NCBI GenBank assembly: GCA_947652605.1
Contig: OX393581.1
Location: 51,607,924-51,671,923, forward strand
Length of the DNA: 64,000 nt
Source of the DNA: Elmis aenea
Lineage: Eukaryota; Arthropoda; Insecta; Coleoptera; Elmidae
Direction of reading: 5' to 3'
Below the pieces are notes generated by a model. That model saw nothing but the letters and a program-made list of their open reading frames with translations, had not been told where the DNA came from and searched no databases. This document shows positions 35,150-48,199 of the stretch, in pieces. The first letter of the stretch is position 1; every line of letters begins with the position of its first letter. A program made the position numbers and the translations under genes.

Positions 35150-36062
35150 TATTATTTATTTATTTAGTCATGAGTCCTTCTATTTTATTCTTCAGGCTTT
35201 CGCGGCTATCGTCCATGTTACAATCTTCGTTCCCGGGTTTGGAACCGCGTCTTCTTGATTTGTGTGACGTTTCGACCATTCTATGTTGGTCTTTATCAAA
35301 CGACAGTCGTTTGATAAAGACCAACATAGAATGGTCGAAACGTCACACAAATCAAGAAGACGCGGTTCCAAACCCGGGAACGAAGATTGTAACATGAGTC
35401 CTTCTACTGTTAGGTGTAGGACTGTTGTGCTGATTTTTTTCCATGTTTTTCTGTCTTGTGCTAGCCTTTTTATGTCTTTCCATTTGATGTTTCTATCCGC
35501 TGCTGCTTTTTTAACATCGTCGTGCCAGGTTTTTCTTGGTCTACCTCTTTTGTTTTTCCCTGTGTTCTTGCTTCATATGCTCTTCTGGTTAAAATTTCTT
35601 CTTTTATCCTATAAATGTGACGCAACCATCCCAGCTGCCTGTCCTGTATTTTTGTTTCAACTGATTTTATCTTTAATTGTTCTCTATATGTTTCGTTTCT
35701 GATTCTGTCTTTTTTTGTTTTTCCTTGGATTTTTCTTAGAAATCTCATTTCAGCTGCCTTCACTCGGCTACTATTTTTATTTGTTAGTCCCCACGTTTCA
35801 CTTCCGTATAAAAGTGCCGGAGTTACTACCTTTTTGACCACTTCTACTTTTGTTGTTTTTGGAACTTCTCTATTTCCAAAAAATGTTGTTCTTAAACTGT
35901 TAAATATTCTTCCCACATTTCCTGTCCTTTCGCTTATTTTCTTGTCCATTCCTCCATTATTCTCTATGATCACTCCTAAATATTTAAAGCTTTCTACCTG
36001 TTCTAACCTAAGCCCATTTAAAGTGATGCTATGCCCTTTGTTTTCTGTTGTAACGATAATTT
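35150..36062 (-). mobile_element. 5'-truncated non-LTR retrotransposon fragment (unit A)
   Basis: Minus strand encodes the end of an endonuclease/reverse-transcriptase ORF: ESFKYLGVIIENNGG, LLYGSETWGLTNKN, AAEMRFLRKIQGKTKKDRIR, QLGWLRHIYRI, then a frameshift near 35535 and TTVLHLTVEGLM. It ends in a TAAATAAATAAATAA tail. It is interrupted by a palindromic insertion at 35183-35393. Clade not determined. Dead copy. Confidence 0.8.
35183..35393. mobile_element. 211-bp palindromic insertion with 13-bp target duplication
   Basis: Direct repeats ATGAGTCCTTCTA flank it (35170-35182 and 35394-35406). It contains a palindrome with 90-bp arms (35215-35304 and 35306-35395) separated by one base; I found no mismatch. 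The orthologous site after gene B (about 41690-41705) is empty. Reading outwards from the centre each arm has TTTGATAAAGACC, a loop, GGTCGAAACGTC, a hairpin-plus-GAAAC arrangement like Penelope-element ends, though the core departs from the hammerhead consensus. Confidence 0.85.
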
Positions 36063-36339
36063 ATTCCTTGTTTTAAACTGCTCTTACTTTTCGTCTTTTA
36101 TTTTTTATTTTGATAGTTTTCACTTTATTACACCCGAAAAATATTATCTTTCCTGTGGCACAAAATTTACAAAATAATTTTAATACATGCCATTTTGGGA
36201 CCCCCACTTGACCGGCTCTGACTAACACCATGTCATGATCCGGGCTTGCTGTTGGGTTCTGAAGCTGAAGCAGTGTGCATTGTATACACAACTCCTGCTT
36301 AAGTGTTAAAGCATTGCCAATCGGAGCGCCCTTTCAAAT

Positions 36340-36407
36340 TCTGTAATTTATTTAATTATTATTGCATACTCTTTTTTTCCGACTCAGCAGTTAACGTGTT
36401 ATACTGG
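36340..36407 (+). promoter_or_regulatory. Promoter (second type) and noncoding first exon of gene B
   Basis: First-exon end GTTATACTGG|GTAAGT (donor 36408), acceptor TTTTTTTAG at 37869. Upstream sequence (TTTCCGACTCAGCAG) differs from that of A, E and F and lacks the paired GATA sites; it is nearly identical to that of gene C. Confidence 0.5.
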
Positions 36408-37887
36408 GTAAGTCTATTTAGTTTTATTTATTCAAATGCATACGTTTAGGGGCTTTAAAATTTTTAAAATCTATTGTAACATTAATAAGCTAATTAAGCA
36501 TCAAAAAAGAGACATTTTGGTTATTGTAATCTTTCACAGAGTTATTTGGTTGGTTTCGGAAAATGACTTAACAAGATAAGGCAATTTAAATTCTAAAGTC
36601 TTAAGTAAAATTAAATTATTGTTCTGTGTTCCAATAGTTCCAAACATAAAAAGATCTAAAAATATTAAAATCGTGCATCCAAACCGATTTTAAATATTGT
36701 TTATAGTTGACCACACCTTTCTTAACCGCAATTAAAATGTTTTATTTAAGGTATTGTTACTTAATAAATTCAAATGTTGTTTAAGTTGAAAATTAAATTC
36801 ATAACGCAGTCTTTCAAAATTTTGCAATAATTTTGATCAGTACATTTAAAATGTTTGGAAAAATTATATCTTTAATAGTTAGTTTTATTATAAATGGTTG
36901 CAAATATTCACATTTACAAAGTATTAAAAATAGGTAACGTTGAAGCCCTCGCATTGAGGGTATTTGGTAAAAAAGTAAAAGATTTTACGTCGTTCATTTA
37001 ATAATTCGTTGATATTATTATAAGTTTAATCCGATATATTGATAACAAACATTTATTAAACAAGGTTTGGAACGTCTGTTCGCGAAAATGCATTGGCGTG
37101 ACTAAATCATAGACTAAATAATCATTTAATTTCAATAAACAAGTTTGATTACGATATGAATAATCCATTTTAAATACAGTGGAACTCTATATTCGTCATA
37201 AATCCATTACCAAAAGACGGAAGAATACTAAATTGGACGAATGCACAAATACATTTTTACCAAGTGTGTATTATGTGTACGTGCAAACACTTGTGTTTAT
37301 TTTTTAACGTAATAATTCCCAAGAACAATGCATTTGCCCCAACGGAGCACTAAACCTGCAAAAAAAGTATTTTGTACAAGAGCTTAACTGGTTATGAAAC
37401 ACTAGTTTCTGAAACATGCATGATGAACCGAATTTTAGAGACCACTTTACGACACCATGCTAAGCCCTTCAAGTTTACTAACAAATTTGCGATTTTCATT
37501 TTTATCGTCCTCGAACATCGGCTGCATCAAACATCATCTCGTCTTTACGTTTTGGTCTTTCCCATTTCTATTTCCATAATAAAGACTCGATTAATTTAAA
37601 ATAATGAACTGTTAGTAGTAGATAAATGTTATCCTGTGGGCAATACCCACACTTATAGAATCATAAAACTATCAGGAATAGGAATACACGAGATAATTTA
37701 ATTTTATTGTTTGCTGTAAATGTTATAATGTTATAAATATGTATATGTACCTAATCTATAAAAAACGCAACAATTTTGTGTATCTTAAATTAGTAAATGC
37801 AAAATGAGAAAGTTACATTATTCGAGAATTTCTACAAATGTTTTTAAAACAATTTTGAATTTTTTTTAGTACCACGAAGCTCAAAAC

Positions 37888-40688
37888 ATGGAAAGCGGAG
37901 AAGAGAAAGACGGTAGTAGTAACAGTGGTTCCTTTGTAAAATTGAACCATAACTCGACGCCACAGTCAACTCCACCGCAACAAGGCTTTACAGATAATTA
38001 TCCGAAAATTGCATCAAACAGCAGCCCCGCTACTAACAATAATCAACCAAGTTCGGCAAATGCCGCCGCGGATATAGATAAAGATGAGCATTTAGAAGAA
38101 ATTAACATTTTACTTCTTGGAGAGACAGGAGTGGGAAAATCGACGTTCATAAACGCGTTCCTCAATTATTTATCGTTCGATTCCTTGTCTGAGGCAGAAA
38201 AACAGGACTTAAATTATCTAATACCGGCAAAATTTTCTGTAGCCAATGATGATTATGACGATCAGTGTGTTATTACCATTGGCGAACATGATAATGAATG
38301 TTCAAAAACGGGACAGTCCGCAACGCAGAAAGCAAAAAGCTATGTCTTCTACGTTAGCAACTATCGCATTCGACTGATCGATACTCCGGGTATCGCGGAT
38401 ACAAGAGGAATCGACAAAGACAACGAAAACTTCGACAACATGCTCAGCTACATTGCAGAATTCAAAGAACTACACGCTATTTGCGTGCTAATGAAACCTA
38501 ATAACGCCCGCCTGACGGTTTTGTTTGAGTACTGCATCAAGCAGCTTTTGTCCAGATTGCAGAAAAGCGCAAGCAATAACATGATTTTCCTTTTTACCAA
38601 TTCCAGAAGCACTTTCTATCGTCCTGGCGACACTTTGCCGGCGTTGAAAGAGATTTTGGATGAAATTAAATCTAAACCACCACATGTTGATATTAAATTT
38701 AAGAAAGAAAACGTTTTCTGTATGGACAATGAGGCTTTCCGTTTTCTAGCTGCTTTGAAACATGACGTTCACTTTAATGATTACGAAAAAGAAGATTTCT
38801 CCAGGAGTTGGGAACGTTCATCAAACGAATGCTGGAGGTAAATCACGAATACAGTGTGCCCCGCTATATTTTCTCATTGTTGGGGGTTTTAGTAACTAAA
38901 CGCTTTGCAAACAGCCCAAAATCTACACACTTTTGTCCAATTAACGTGTTCAAGCTTGAAAAAGTGAGAAAATATAGTGAAATATCACAATATTCTCAAA
39001 ATAACTTAACCTCCATTGGTATCTCAGAACAGACGAGAATAACAAACTGTTTGTTATCTTTTAAATTGTTCAGATACTCATGGTGTTTAAATGACTTTAT
39101 ATTAACTGTACATCATGTTTTTCATGATATTTTATTTTTAGATACTTTTAAGTCCTTATTATTTGTTTCAGAATGTTGAAGTATGTTGTGGGAGTTGAAG
39201 AAGATTTGGGCTTGAAGCCTCATAAAATCCAGGACACTGTATCAGTCAACGAAGCAAGACGACTTATAATTCGTTTATCCCAACCATTGGCAGATGTTGC
39301 AAAATTAATTCAGGATAACATAACAATTTTGCAAAGACACCAAGACACAGTAAAGAGCAATGAAAACAATTTGGAAGAGCTTAAGAAAAATCTCTATATA
39401 CCAGTAGTGAATGTTCGTTCTGAGCAACTTCCACAACCAAGAACTGTTTGCACTGCTGCTGGATGCATTGAAACTCATGAGGTGCGTGCTTTTATTTTTG
39501 TAAACATATTTTAAACCTGGTATCCAGAAGCTTATCAACCTTATTTTGGACACCCTGTACCAGTAAAAAGTTAAAGTAAAATCAAAACGAGATAATTATC
39601 ATCATTATTTCATACTGTTATATTCAAACTTCCTTCATAATAATTTAAAAAAAAAACACATGGGCCAGGTCTAAATGTAATAATAGATTTGTGTATGCTT
39701 TTAGGTTAACGGTGTTCAATTTATCCACTACAAGCAACTTTGCCATAATCCCTGTTACTTAGACAACGTTCCCAAGGAAATTATCGGATCCCCAGAATTG
39801 ATAGAATGCTATGCCATGGGAGGAACTCAAAACTGTCAGGAATGCGGTTGCAGTTATCTAGTTCACATGCATATTTATTACATTACATCAACATACACCG
39901 ATAAAATAGTGAACAAAAACGTACAAAGCCAAATCGATACCGAGAGAGATGCGACGAATCTGGTGAAAATACAAGTTAAGGAGCTGGAAAATAGAAAACA
40001 GGAATATGAGCTTGAAGAGAAAACGATTACCAGAGTAACGGCTAAATTTGCCCATTTTTTACAAAACAACGCTATCACAGTTTACAACGACGCCTATGAA
40101 GGATACTTAAAATATTTAATTGACCGGTAAGTTTTCTTTACAAAAAATGTATCAGTAAACTTTGTTTAATAACTTTCTCTATAGTATAAATAAGTTCAAT
40201 AATAAATCAGTCTTCTTTTTCGACGGATTTCTTAGAGAAATCCTGTTTCAACACTTGTTTATCATCAGTTGCACAACTTTTTGGCACTCCTTCGAAAAAC
40301 TCAAAAATGTTAATCGAAATTTGCTCAAACTTATTGAAATTTTCCATTTGCTTTCAGGGAAGAATCATTTGGAAATAACTCGGACTTCTCCAGAATTAAA
40401 CACCACAAACGCCTTCTAGCCGAATATCAAGAAGAAAAGCGCATTCTGAACGACGCTCTTACCCAAGCTCGAAGTGCTGATGCCAATATTGCTTCTACTG
40501 TCACAGCCGAAGACATACAACAAGCAGTCAAAGACTTGTACTCCCTCAAGCACACTGGAGCAAAAATCAGCGAGCTCTATGACAAACAGGCACAAGCTAG
40601 AAAACACGAAATGGCCCATGAACAAGAATACGTCCATAGAAAAACGTACTACAAAAATTATCTGAAGTTTATAAAGATCTTCAAATGA
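37888..40688 (+). CDS. AIG1/IRG-like P-loop GTPase paralog B
   Basis: Exons 37888-38837, 39172-39481, 39705-40126, 40358-40688, 670 aa, same phases as A. Residues after about 35 match A with only a few differences (for example R for K in the coiled coil, TITRVTAK), so G1, DTPG, TNSR and the Cys/His cluster are intact. The first 30 residues (MESGEEKDGSSNSGS) instead match gene C and the Ser run is short. The promoter and 5'UTR intron are also of the C type. B is therefore a C-A chimera made by crossover at the start of exon 1. All splice sites are consensus. Likely expressed from a different promoter type than A while encoding nearly the same protein. Confidence 0.9.
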
Positions 40689-41670
40689 TTATAGTTAATT
40701 AATTAACGTGTTATGATTTATTTTTGGTGTTGGTTTTATCAAATATTTTAATATACTTTTGTGAAACAGGTCATTGTTTTTTAATTACAAACTATAAGCA
40801 CAATAACTTAATTTTGGTTAAAAGGCCGAGTACCGATTCAAAATGTTTTTCTTTCACCTCTTCAGGTAAATCAGAAAAGACTAACGACTGGTCCTTCTCT
40901 TACATTCGTTCATCCTTTAATTGACATCTTTCATCACGTTTTGCCACCTCCTATTCACATTTATCATAGATTTCACAAATTTGTTGATAAACATCAGTCG
41001 GACGAACCTTTTCTACATTGAAAAATCTGATCGCCGACGGCATACGTGGTTCTACCCAGAAGGTGCCGGAATTGAAACGTCCAGCTCAAGAGGAATGTAG
41101 CACAGAACTCCAGCCTCCAGTATCACTTATGAATCCATCTAGAGCTTTTGTTGCTGTGGAAGGCAGCATTTGTTGGCATTGTGCCATTTTGTCATGTATT
41201 TTTTTTGGTGTTTCGTGATTGCCGACATAACTGACCAAATAGTCTGTGTTAAATTTTGTTTTAAACTCGAAAAGACAGCAGCGGACACACACCAAATTCC
41301 TTTACAAATGTCATTTTAAAGCATTTTAAAATAGAAATTTAAATTTTTATCTTTTGTTTTTATTTTTGTCAAAACAGTTTCGTTTCGCGACACAATAAAA
41401 ATTTAACGCGATCCAATTTTGGGTCGCGATCCATAGTTTGAGAAACGCTGTGCTACAGGGTCATCTAAAGTTTCATCAGTACCTGTCCCATTGAAAAACG
41501 TTTTGTTTTTCAGATTCGACGGATAAAAAACTCCGCACTTCCACCTAATTTTCGAACAGTTTTTTACCATCTTCTAATGATTTTTCAAATTCAGTATATT
41601 TTATGTTAAAGTACGTGTTACAATGATTTTATAAGTAAAAAAGCTGATTCGAATGTCATGTCTTTGAAGT

Positions 41671-42358
41671 TATTATTTATTTATTTAGTCATGAGTCCTT
41701 CTACTGTTAGGTGTAGGACTGTTGTGCTGATTTTTTTCCATGTTTTTCTGTCTTGTGCTAGCCTTTTTATGTCTTTCCATTTGATGTTTCTATCCGCTGT
41801 TGCTTGTTTAACTTCGTCGTGCCAGGTTTTTCTTGGTCTACCTCTTTTGTTTTTTCCCTGTGTTCTTGCTTCACATGCTCTTCTGGTTAAACTTTCTTTT
41901 TTCATCCTATAAATGTGACCCAACCATCCCAGCTGCCTTTCCTGTATTTTTGTTTCAACTGATTTTATCTTTAATTGTTCTCTATATGTTTCGTTTCTGA
42001 TTGTCTTTTTTTGTTTTTCCTTGGATTTTTCTTAGAAATCTCATTTCAGCTGCCTTCACTCGGCTACTATTTTTATTTGTTAGTGCCCACGTTTCACTTC
42101 CGTATAAAAGTGTCGGAGTTACTACCTTTTTGACCACTTCTACTTTTGTTGTTTTTGGAACTTCTCTATTTCCAAAAAATGTTGTTCTTAAACTGTTAAA
42201 TATTCTTCCCACATTTCCTGTCCTTTCGCTTATTTCCTTGTCCATTCCTCCATTATTCTCTATGATCACTCCTAAATATTTAAAGCTTTCTACCTGTTCT
42301 AACCTAAGCCCATTTAAAGTGATGCTATGCCCTTTGTTTTCTGTTGTAACGATAATTT
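41671..42358 (-). mobile_element. Non-LTR retrotransposon fragment (unit B copy)
   Basis: Duplicate of the LINE fragment at 35150-36062, without the palindromic insertion. Its 3' coding end is uninterrupted (RRACEARTQGKNKRGRPRK, TTVLHLTVEGLMTK) but a small deletion near 42002 breaks the upstream frame. The two copies are broken at different places, so both decayed independently after the duplication. Confidence 0.8.
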
Positions 42359-42639
42359 ATTCCTTGTTTTAAACTGCTCTTACTTTTCGTCTTTTATTTT
42401 TTATTTTGATAGTTTTCACTTTATTACACCCGAAAAATATTATCTTTCCTGTGGCACAAAATTTACAAAATCATTTTAATACATGCCATTTTGGGACCCC
42501 CACTTGATCGGCTCTGACTAACACCATGTCATGATCCGGGCTTGCTGTTGGGTTCTGAAGCTGAAGCAGTGTGCATTGTATACACAACTCCTGGTTAAGT
42601 GTTAAAGCATTGCCAATCGGAGCGCCCTTTCAAATTCGG

Positions 42640-42703
42640 TAATTTATTTAATTATTATTGCATACTCTTTTTTTCCGACTCAGCAGTTAACGTGTTATAC
42701 TGG
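42640..42703 (+). promoter_or_regulatory. Promoter (second type) and noncoding first exon of gene C
   Basis: Near-identical to the gene B promoter; exon end GTTATACTGG|GTAAGT with donor at 42704 and acceptor TTTTTTTAG at 44637. The 5'UTR intron is 1.93 kb because of the solo LTR at 43385-43867. Confidence 0.5.
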
Positions 42704-43384
42704 GTAAGTCTATTTAGTTTTATTTATTCAAATGCATACGTTTAGGGGCTTTAAAATTTTCAAAATCTATTGTAACATTAATAAGCTAATTAAGCATCAA
42801 AAAAGAGACATTTTGGTTATTGTAATCTTTCACAGAGTTATTTGGTTGGTTTCGGAAAATGACCAACAAGATAAGGCAATTTAAATTCTGAAGTCTTAAG
42901 TAAAATTAAATTATTGTTCTGTGTTCCAAACATAAAAAGAACTAAAAATATTAAAATCGTGCATCCAAACCGATTTTAAATATTGTTTATAGTTGACCAC
43001 ACCTTTCTTAACCGCAATTAAAATGTTTTATTTAAGGTATTGTTACTTAATAAATTCAAATGTTGTTTAAGTTGAAAATTAAATTCATAACGCAGTCTTT
43101 CAAAATTTTGCAATAATTTTGATCAGTACATTTAAAATGTTTGGAAAAATTATATCTTTAATAGTTAGTTTTATTATAAATGGTTGCAAATATTCACATT
43201 TACAAAGTATTAAAAATAGATAACGTGAAAGCCCTCGCATTGAGGGTATTTGGTAAAAAAGTAAAAGATTTTACGTCGTTCATTTAATAATTCGTTGATA
43301 TTATTATAAGTTTAATCCGATATATTGATAACAAACATTTATTAAACAAGGTTTGGAACGTCTGTTCGCGAAAATGCATTGGCG

Positions 43385-43867
43385 AGTTATGGAACCCAGG
43401 CTTCACCCCTTTTTATGTTCACCTTCAGTATAATATTTCTTATTATATTAAATTAAATGCTCTTATTTCATGTCAATAAAGTATCAAATCGCCTGTTATT
43501 ACGATTTGATACATTTTAGTTACAATGTTGCGGCTGACTCAATGTGAGATCATCCCTAACATAAACAAAGTATGCCAGCTCCTTACCATATAAGGCAATG
43601 CTTCGCATTACCCATAATCCCCCAAGCATCAACGAATTGCTTAGGTATATAAGGCATTTCATGTGATGTATCATAGATAGCCTGAAGAGGGGGTCAACCC
43701 CCCTATAGCAGTCTCCGCGCGAGCGGAAAAGACACGTGACCTTTGACCTTTTGTATCATAGAGTTACAATATATCTATTGCCAGTTTATGTTCGTTTTTC
43801 TGATAGTAATAAGTTGTAATTCCCAATTATTGAGCAATCCGGCGGGATCAGCGGCAATAAATTAACT
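43385..43867. mobile_element. Solo LTR (Gypsy-type) in the 5'UTR intron of gene C
   Basis: 483 bp starting AGTTATGGAACCC and ending AATAAATTAACT, with short inverted termini AGTTA/TAACT and flanked by 4-bp direct repeats GGCG (43381-43384, 43868-43871). It contains a TATA-like GTATATAAGG (about 43642) and an AATAAA near its end. The matching position in unit B (about 37095) is an empty site with a single GGCG, proving insertion after B arose. Its TATA could act as an extra promoter inside gene C. Confidence 0.78.
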
Positions 43868-44655
43868 GGCGTGACTAAATCATAGACTAAATAATCATTT
43901 AATTTCAATAAACAAGTTTGATTACGATATGAATAATCCATTTTAAATACAGTGGAACTCTATATTCGTCATAAATCCATTACCAAAAGACGGAAGAATA
44001 CTAAATTGGACGAATGCACAAATAAATTTTTACCAACTGTGTATTATGTGTACGTGCAAACACTTGTGTTTATTTTTTAACGTAATAATTCCCAAGAACA
44101 ATGCATTTGCCCCAACGGAGCACTAAAGACTGCAAAAAAAGTATTTTGTACAAGAGCTTAACTGGTTATGAAACGCTAGTTTCTGAAACATGCATGATGA
44201 ACCGAATTTTAGAGACCACTTTACGACACCATGCTAAGCCCTTCAAGTTTACTAACAAATTTGCGATTTTCATTTTTATCGTCCTCGAACATCGGCTGCA
44301 TCAAACATCATCTCGTCTTTACGTTTTGGTCTTTCCCATTTCTATTTCCATAATAAAGACTCGATTAATTTAAAATAATGAACTGTTAGTAGTAGATAAA
44401 TGTTATCCTGTGGGCAATACCCACACTTATAGAATCATAAAACTATCAGGAATACACGAGATAATTTAATTTTATTGTTTGCTGTAAATGTTATAATGTT
44501 ATAAATATGTATATGTACCTAATCTATAAAAAACGCAACAATTTTGTGTATCTTAAATTAGTAAATGCAAAATGAGAAAGTTACATTATTCGAGAATTTC
44601 TACAAATGTTTTTAAAACAATTTTGAATTTTTTTTAGAACCACGAAGCTCAAAAC

Positions 44656-47528
44656 ATGGAAAGCGGAGAAGAGAAAGACGGTAGTAGTAACAGTGGTTCC
44701 TTTGTAAAATTGAACCATAACTCGACGCCACAGTCAACTCCCCCGCAAAAAGGCTTTGCTGATAATTATCGGAAAATTGCATCAACCAGCGGCCCCGCTA
44801 GTAACGATAATCAACCGAGTTCGGCAAATGCCGCCGCAGATATAGATAAAGATGAACATTTACAAGAAATTAACATTTTACTTCTTGGAGAGACAGGAGT
44901 AGGAAAATCGACGTTCATAAACGCGTTCCTCAACTATTTATCGTTCGATTCCTTGTCTGAAGCAGAAAAACAGGATTTAAATTATCTAATACCGGCAAAA
45001 TTTTTAGTGGCCAATGATGATTATGATCAGTGCGTTATTACCATTGGCAAAGATGATAATGAATGTTCAAAAACGGAACAATCAGGAACGCAAAGAGCAA
45101 AAAGTTATATCTTCTACGTTAGCAACTATCGCATTCGACTGATCGATACTCCAGGTATCGGGGATACAAGAGGAATCGACAGAGACAACGAAAACTTCGA
45201 CAACGTGCTCCGCTACATTGCAGAATTCAAGGAACTACACGCTCTTTGCGTGCTACTGAAACCTAATAATGCCCGCCTGACGGTTTTGTTTGAGTACTGC
45301 ATCAAGCAGCTTTTGTCCAGATTGCAGAAAAGCGCAAGCAATAACATGATTTTCCTTTTTACTAATTCCAGAAGCACTTTTTATCGGCCTGGCGACACTT
45401 TGCCGGCTTTGAACAAGATTTTGGCTGAAATTAAATCTAATCCACCACATGTTGACATTAAATTTAAGAAGGAAAACGTTTTCTGTATGGACAATGAGGC
45501 TTTCCGTTTCCTAGCTGCTTTGAAACATAACGTTCACTTTCAACATTACGAAAAAAAAGATTTCGCTAGGAGTTGGGAACGTTCATCAAAAGAATGCTGG
45601 AGGTAAATAACGAATACAGTGTGTCCCGCTATATTTTCTCATTGTTGAACATTTTAGTGACTATACGATTTGCAATCAGTCCAAAAGTCTACACATTTTT
45701 GTCCAATTAACGTTTTTAAGCTTTAAAAAGTGAGAAAATATAGTGAAATATCACAATGTTCTCAAAATAACTTAATCACTATTGGGATCTCAGAAGTGAT
45801 GAGAATAACAAACTGTGTGTTATCTTTTTTGGAGCATTTTCGAATTGACGTGAAAACCGATAGTTAATAATTGTTAATTACTAAATTCATGCGCTGACCA
45901 TTTGTCTACTTGTTTTTAATTGACGAAATCCACATGGTGTTTATGGTGTCATGACTTTGTTTTAATAGTGCAACATGTGTGTTCATGATATTTATTTTTA
46001 GATAATTTTAAGTTCTTATTATTTGTTTCAGAATGTTGAATTATATTGTGGGAGGTGAAGCAGGTTTGGGGTTGAAGCCTCATAAAATTCAGGACAGTGT
46101 ATCAGTCAACGAAGCAAGACGACTTATAATTCGTTTATCCCAACCATTGGCAGATGTTGCAAAATTAATCCAGGATAACATAACAATTTTGCAAAGACAC
46201 CAAGTCGCAGTAAAGAGCAATGAAAACAATTTGGAAGAGCTTAAGAAAAATCTCTATATGCCAGTGGTGAATGTTCGTGCTGAGCAACTTCCACAACCAA
46301 GAACTGTTTGCACAGCTGCTAGATGCATTGAAATTCATGAGGTACGTGCTTTTATTTTTGCAAACATATTTTATACATAGTTTCCAGGAACTTTTCAACA
46401 CCCTGTATCCAGCTTTTATTAGTAAGAAGTTGAGTAAAATAAAAAGAGATTATCATTATTTCATTTGCATAAAGCGTTGCGTTATATTCAAACTTCCTTC
46501 CTTACATACGAGTACATGGACTAGGTCTAAACGTAATAAAAGATTTGTGTTTGTTTTAAGGTTAACGGTGTCCGAATTCGCCACTATAAGCAACTTTGCC
46601 ATAATCCCTGTGGGTTAAACAACGTACCCAAGGAAATTGTCGGATCCGTGGAATTGTTAGAATGCACTGCCATGGGAGGAACTCGAAACTGTAAAATATG
46701 CAAATGCAGTTATCTAGTTCACATGCATATTTATTACATTACATCAACTTACATTGATAAAATTGTAAACAAAAACATACAAAACCAAATCGAAACCGAG
46801 AGAGATGCCACGGATCTAGTGAAAATGCAAGTTAAGGAGCTGGAAAGTAGGAAACAGGAATATGAGCTTGAAGAGAAAACAATTACCAAAGTAACGGCTA
46901 AATTTGCCCATTTTTTACAGAACAACGCCATGGTAGTTTACAACGACGCCTATGAAGGATACCTAAAATATTTAATTGACCGGTAAGTTTTCTTTTCTAA
47001 AAATGTATCAGTTAACTTTGTTCAATAACTTTCTTTAGCATAAACAAGTTTAATAATAAATCAGTCTTTTTTCTCAAAGAAATTCAGTTTTAACAATCAT
47101 TTTTTATCATTTGCACAACTTTTTGGCACTCCTTCGAAAAACCCAAAAATGTTAATCTAAATTTGATTAACCTTTATTGAAACTTTCCATTTGCTTCAAG
47201 GGAAAAATCGTTGGGGAATAACTCGGACTTCTCCAGAATTAAACACCACAAACGCCTCCTAGCCGAATATCAAGAAGAAAAACGCATTCTGGACGACGCT
47301 CTCGCCAAAACTCAAAGTACTGATGCCAATGTTGTTTCTACTGTCACAGCCGAAGTTATACAACAGGCAGTCAAAGACTTGTACTCCCTCAAGCACACTG
47401 GAGCTAAAATCAGAGAGCTCTATGACAAACAGGCACAAGCTAGAAAACACGAAATGGCTCATGAACAAGAGTATGTCCATAAAAAAACGTTCGTCAAGAA
47501 GCTTAAAGGGATGTTGCCATGGAAATGA
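44656..47528 (+). CDS. AIG1/IRG-like P-loop GTPase paralog C
   Basis: Exons 44656-45602, 46032-46341, 46561-46982, 47201-47528, 668 aa, phases 2,0,2. G1 GETGVGKST, G3 DTPGIGDTRG, FTNSR and RPGDTLPAL are present. C and D form one subgroup: one Asp fewer in NDDYDQ, IGKDDNE, EQSGTQ and PGIGD instead of PGIAD. The Cys/His cluster is complete, with CKICKC in place of CQECGC. Exon 3 uses a TTTTAAG acceptor. The C-terminus ends KKLKGMLPWK, unlike A/B. The in-frame TTG at 47211 is internal, not a start. Intact. Confidence 0.9.
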
Positions 47529-48199
47529 TTTTGTTAAGTAATGAACGTGAAATGTAATATTCTTTATGATCACTTTTTCTAGGTATTAGTTGTATCAAAT
47601 ATTTTAATATACTTTTGTGTAACAGTTCATTGTTTGTTAATGACAAACTATAACCATAATAACTTAATTTTGGCGAAAAAGCCGATTACGGATTAACCAC
47701 TTAAAGAATTGAAACGGCCGATTTCCCTAGTGAAAACCCTTTACCGACCTTTTTATTTCACCTCATCAAGTAAAGCAGAAAAGACTAACGACTGGTTCAG
47801 CTTTTTCCATTTTCATCTCTTACATTCGTTCATCCTTTAGTCTTTAGTGAACATCATTCATCAAATTTATTATAAATAATTTTTTGATAAAGTTCAGTTA
47901 GATGAACGTTTTTTATATAAAAAAATCTAATCGCCGACGGTATACCCGGTGCTACCCATGTGGTACAGAACTGCGCCGTTAGTTCCAGACTCCACTATTA
48001 CAAATGGACCCATCTAGCGCTTTTTGTTTCCGTGGAAGGCCGCATAATAATTATTTTATATGATACATTTAAGCAGGTTAATGGTTTGATTGAGAGTGGG
48101 GATTTTTATTCTATTAAATTTAATATTAAAAAACTAAGGAGGAGGTAAGAAATTATTGTTTAGAATTAGAAAGGGAGTCACCTTCCATTAAAACATAAG

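Noticed and set aside
35137..35397. Two near-identical proteins on opposite strands
   Set aside because: Produced by the palindrome at 35215-35395; no evidence of coding.
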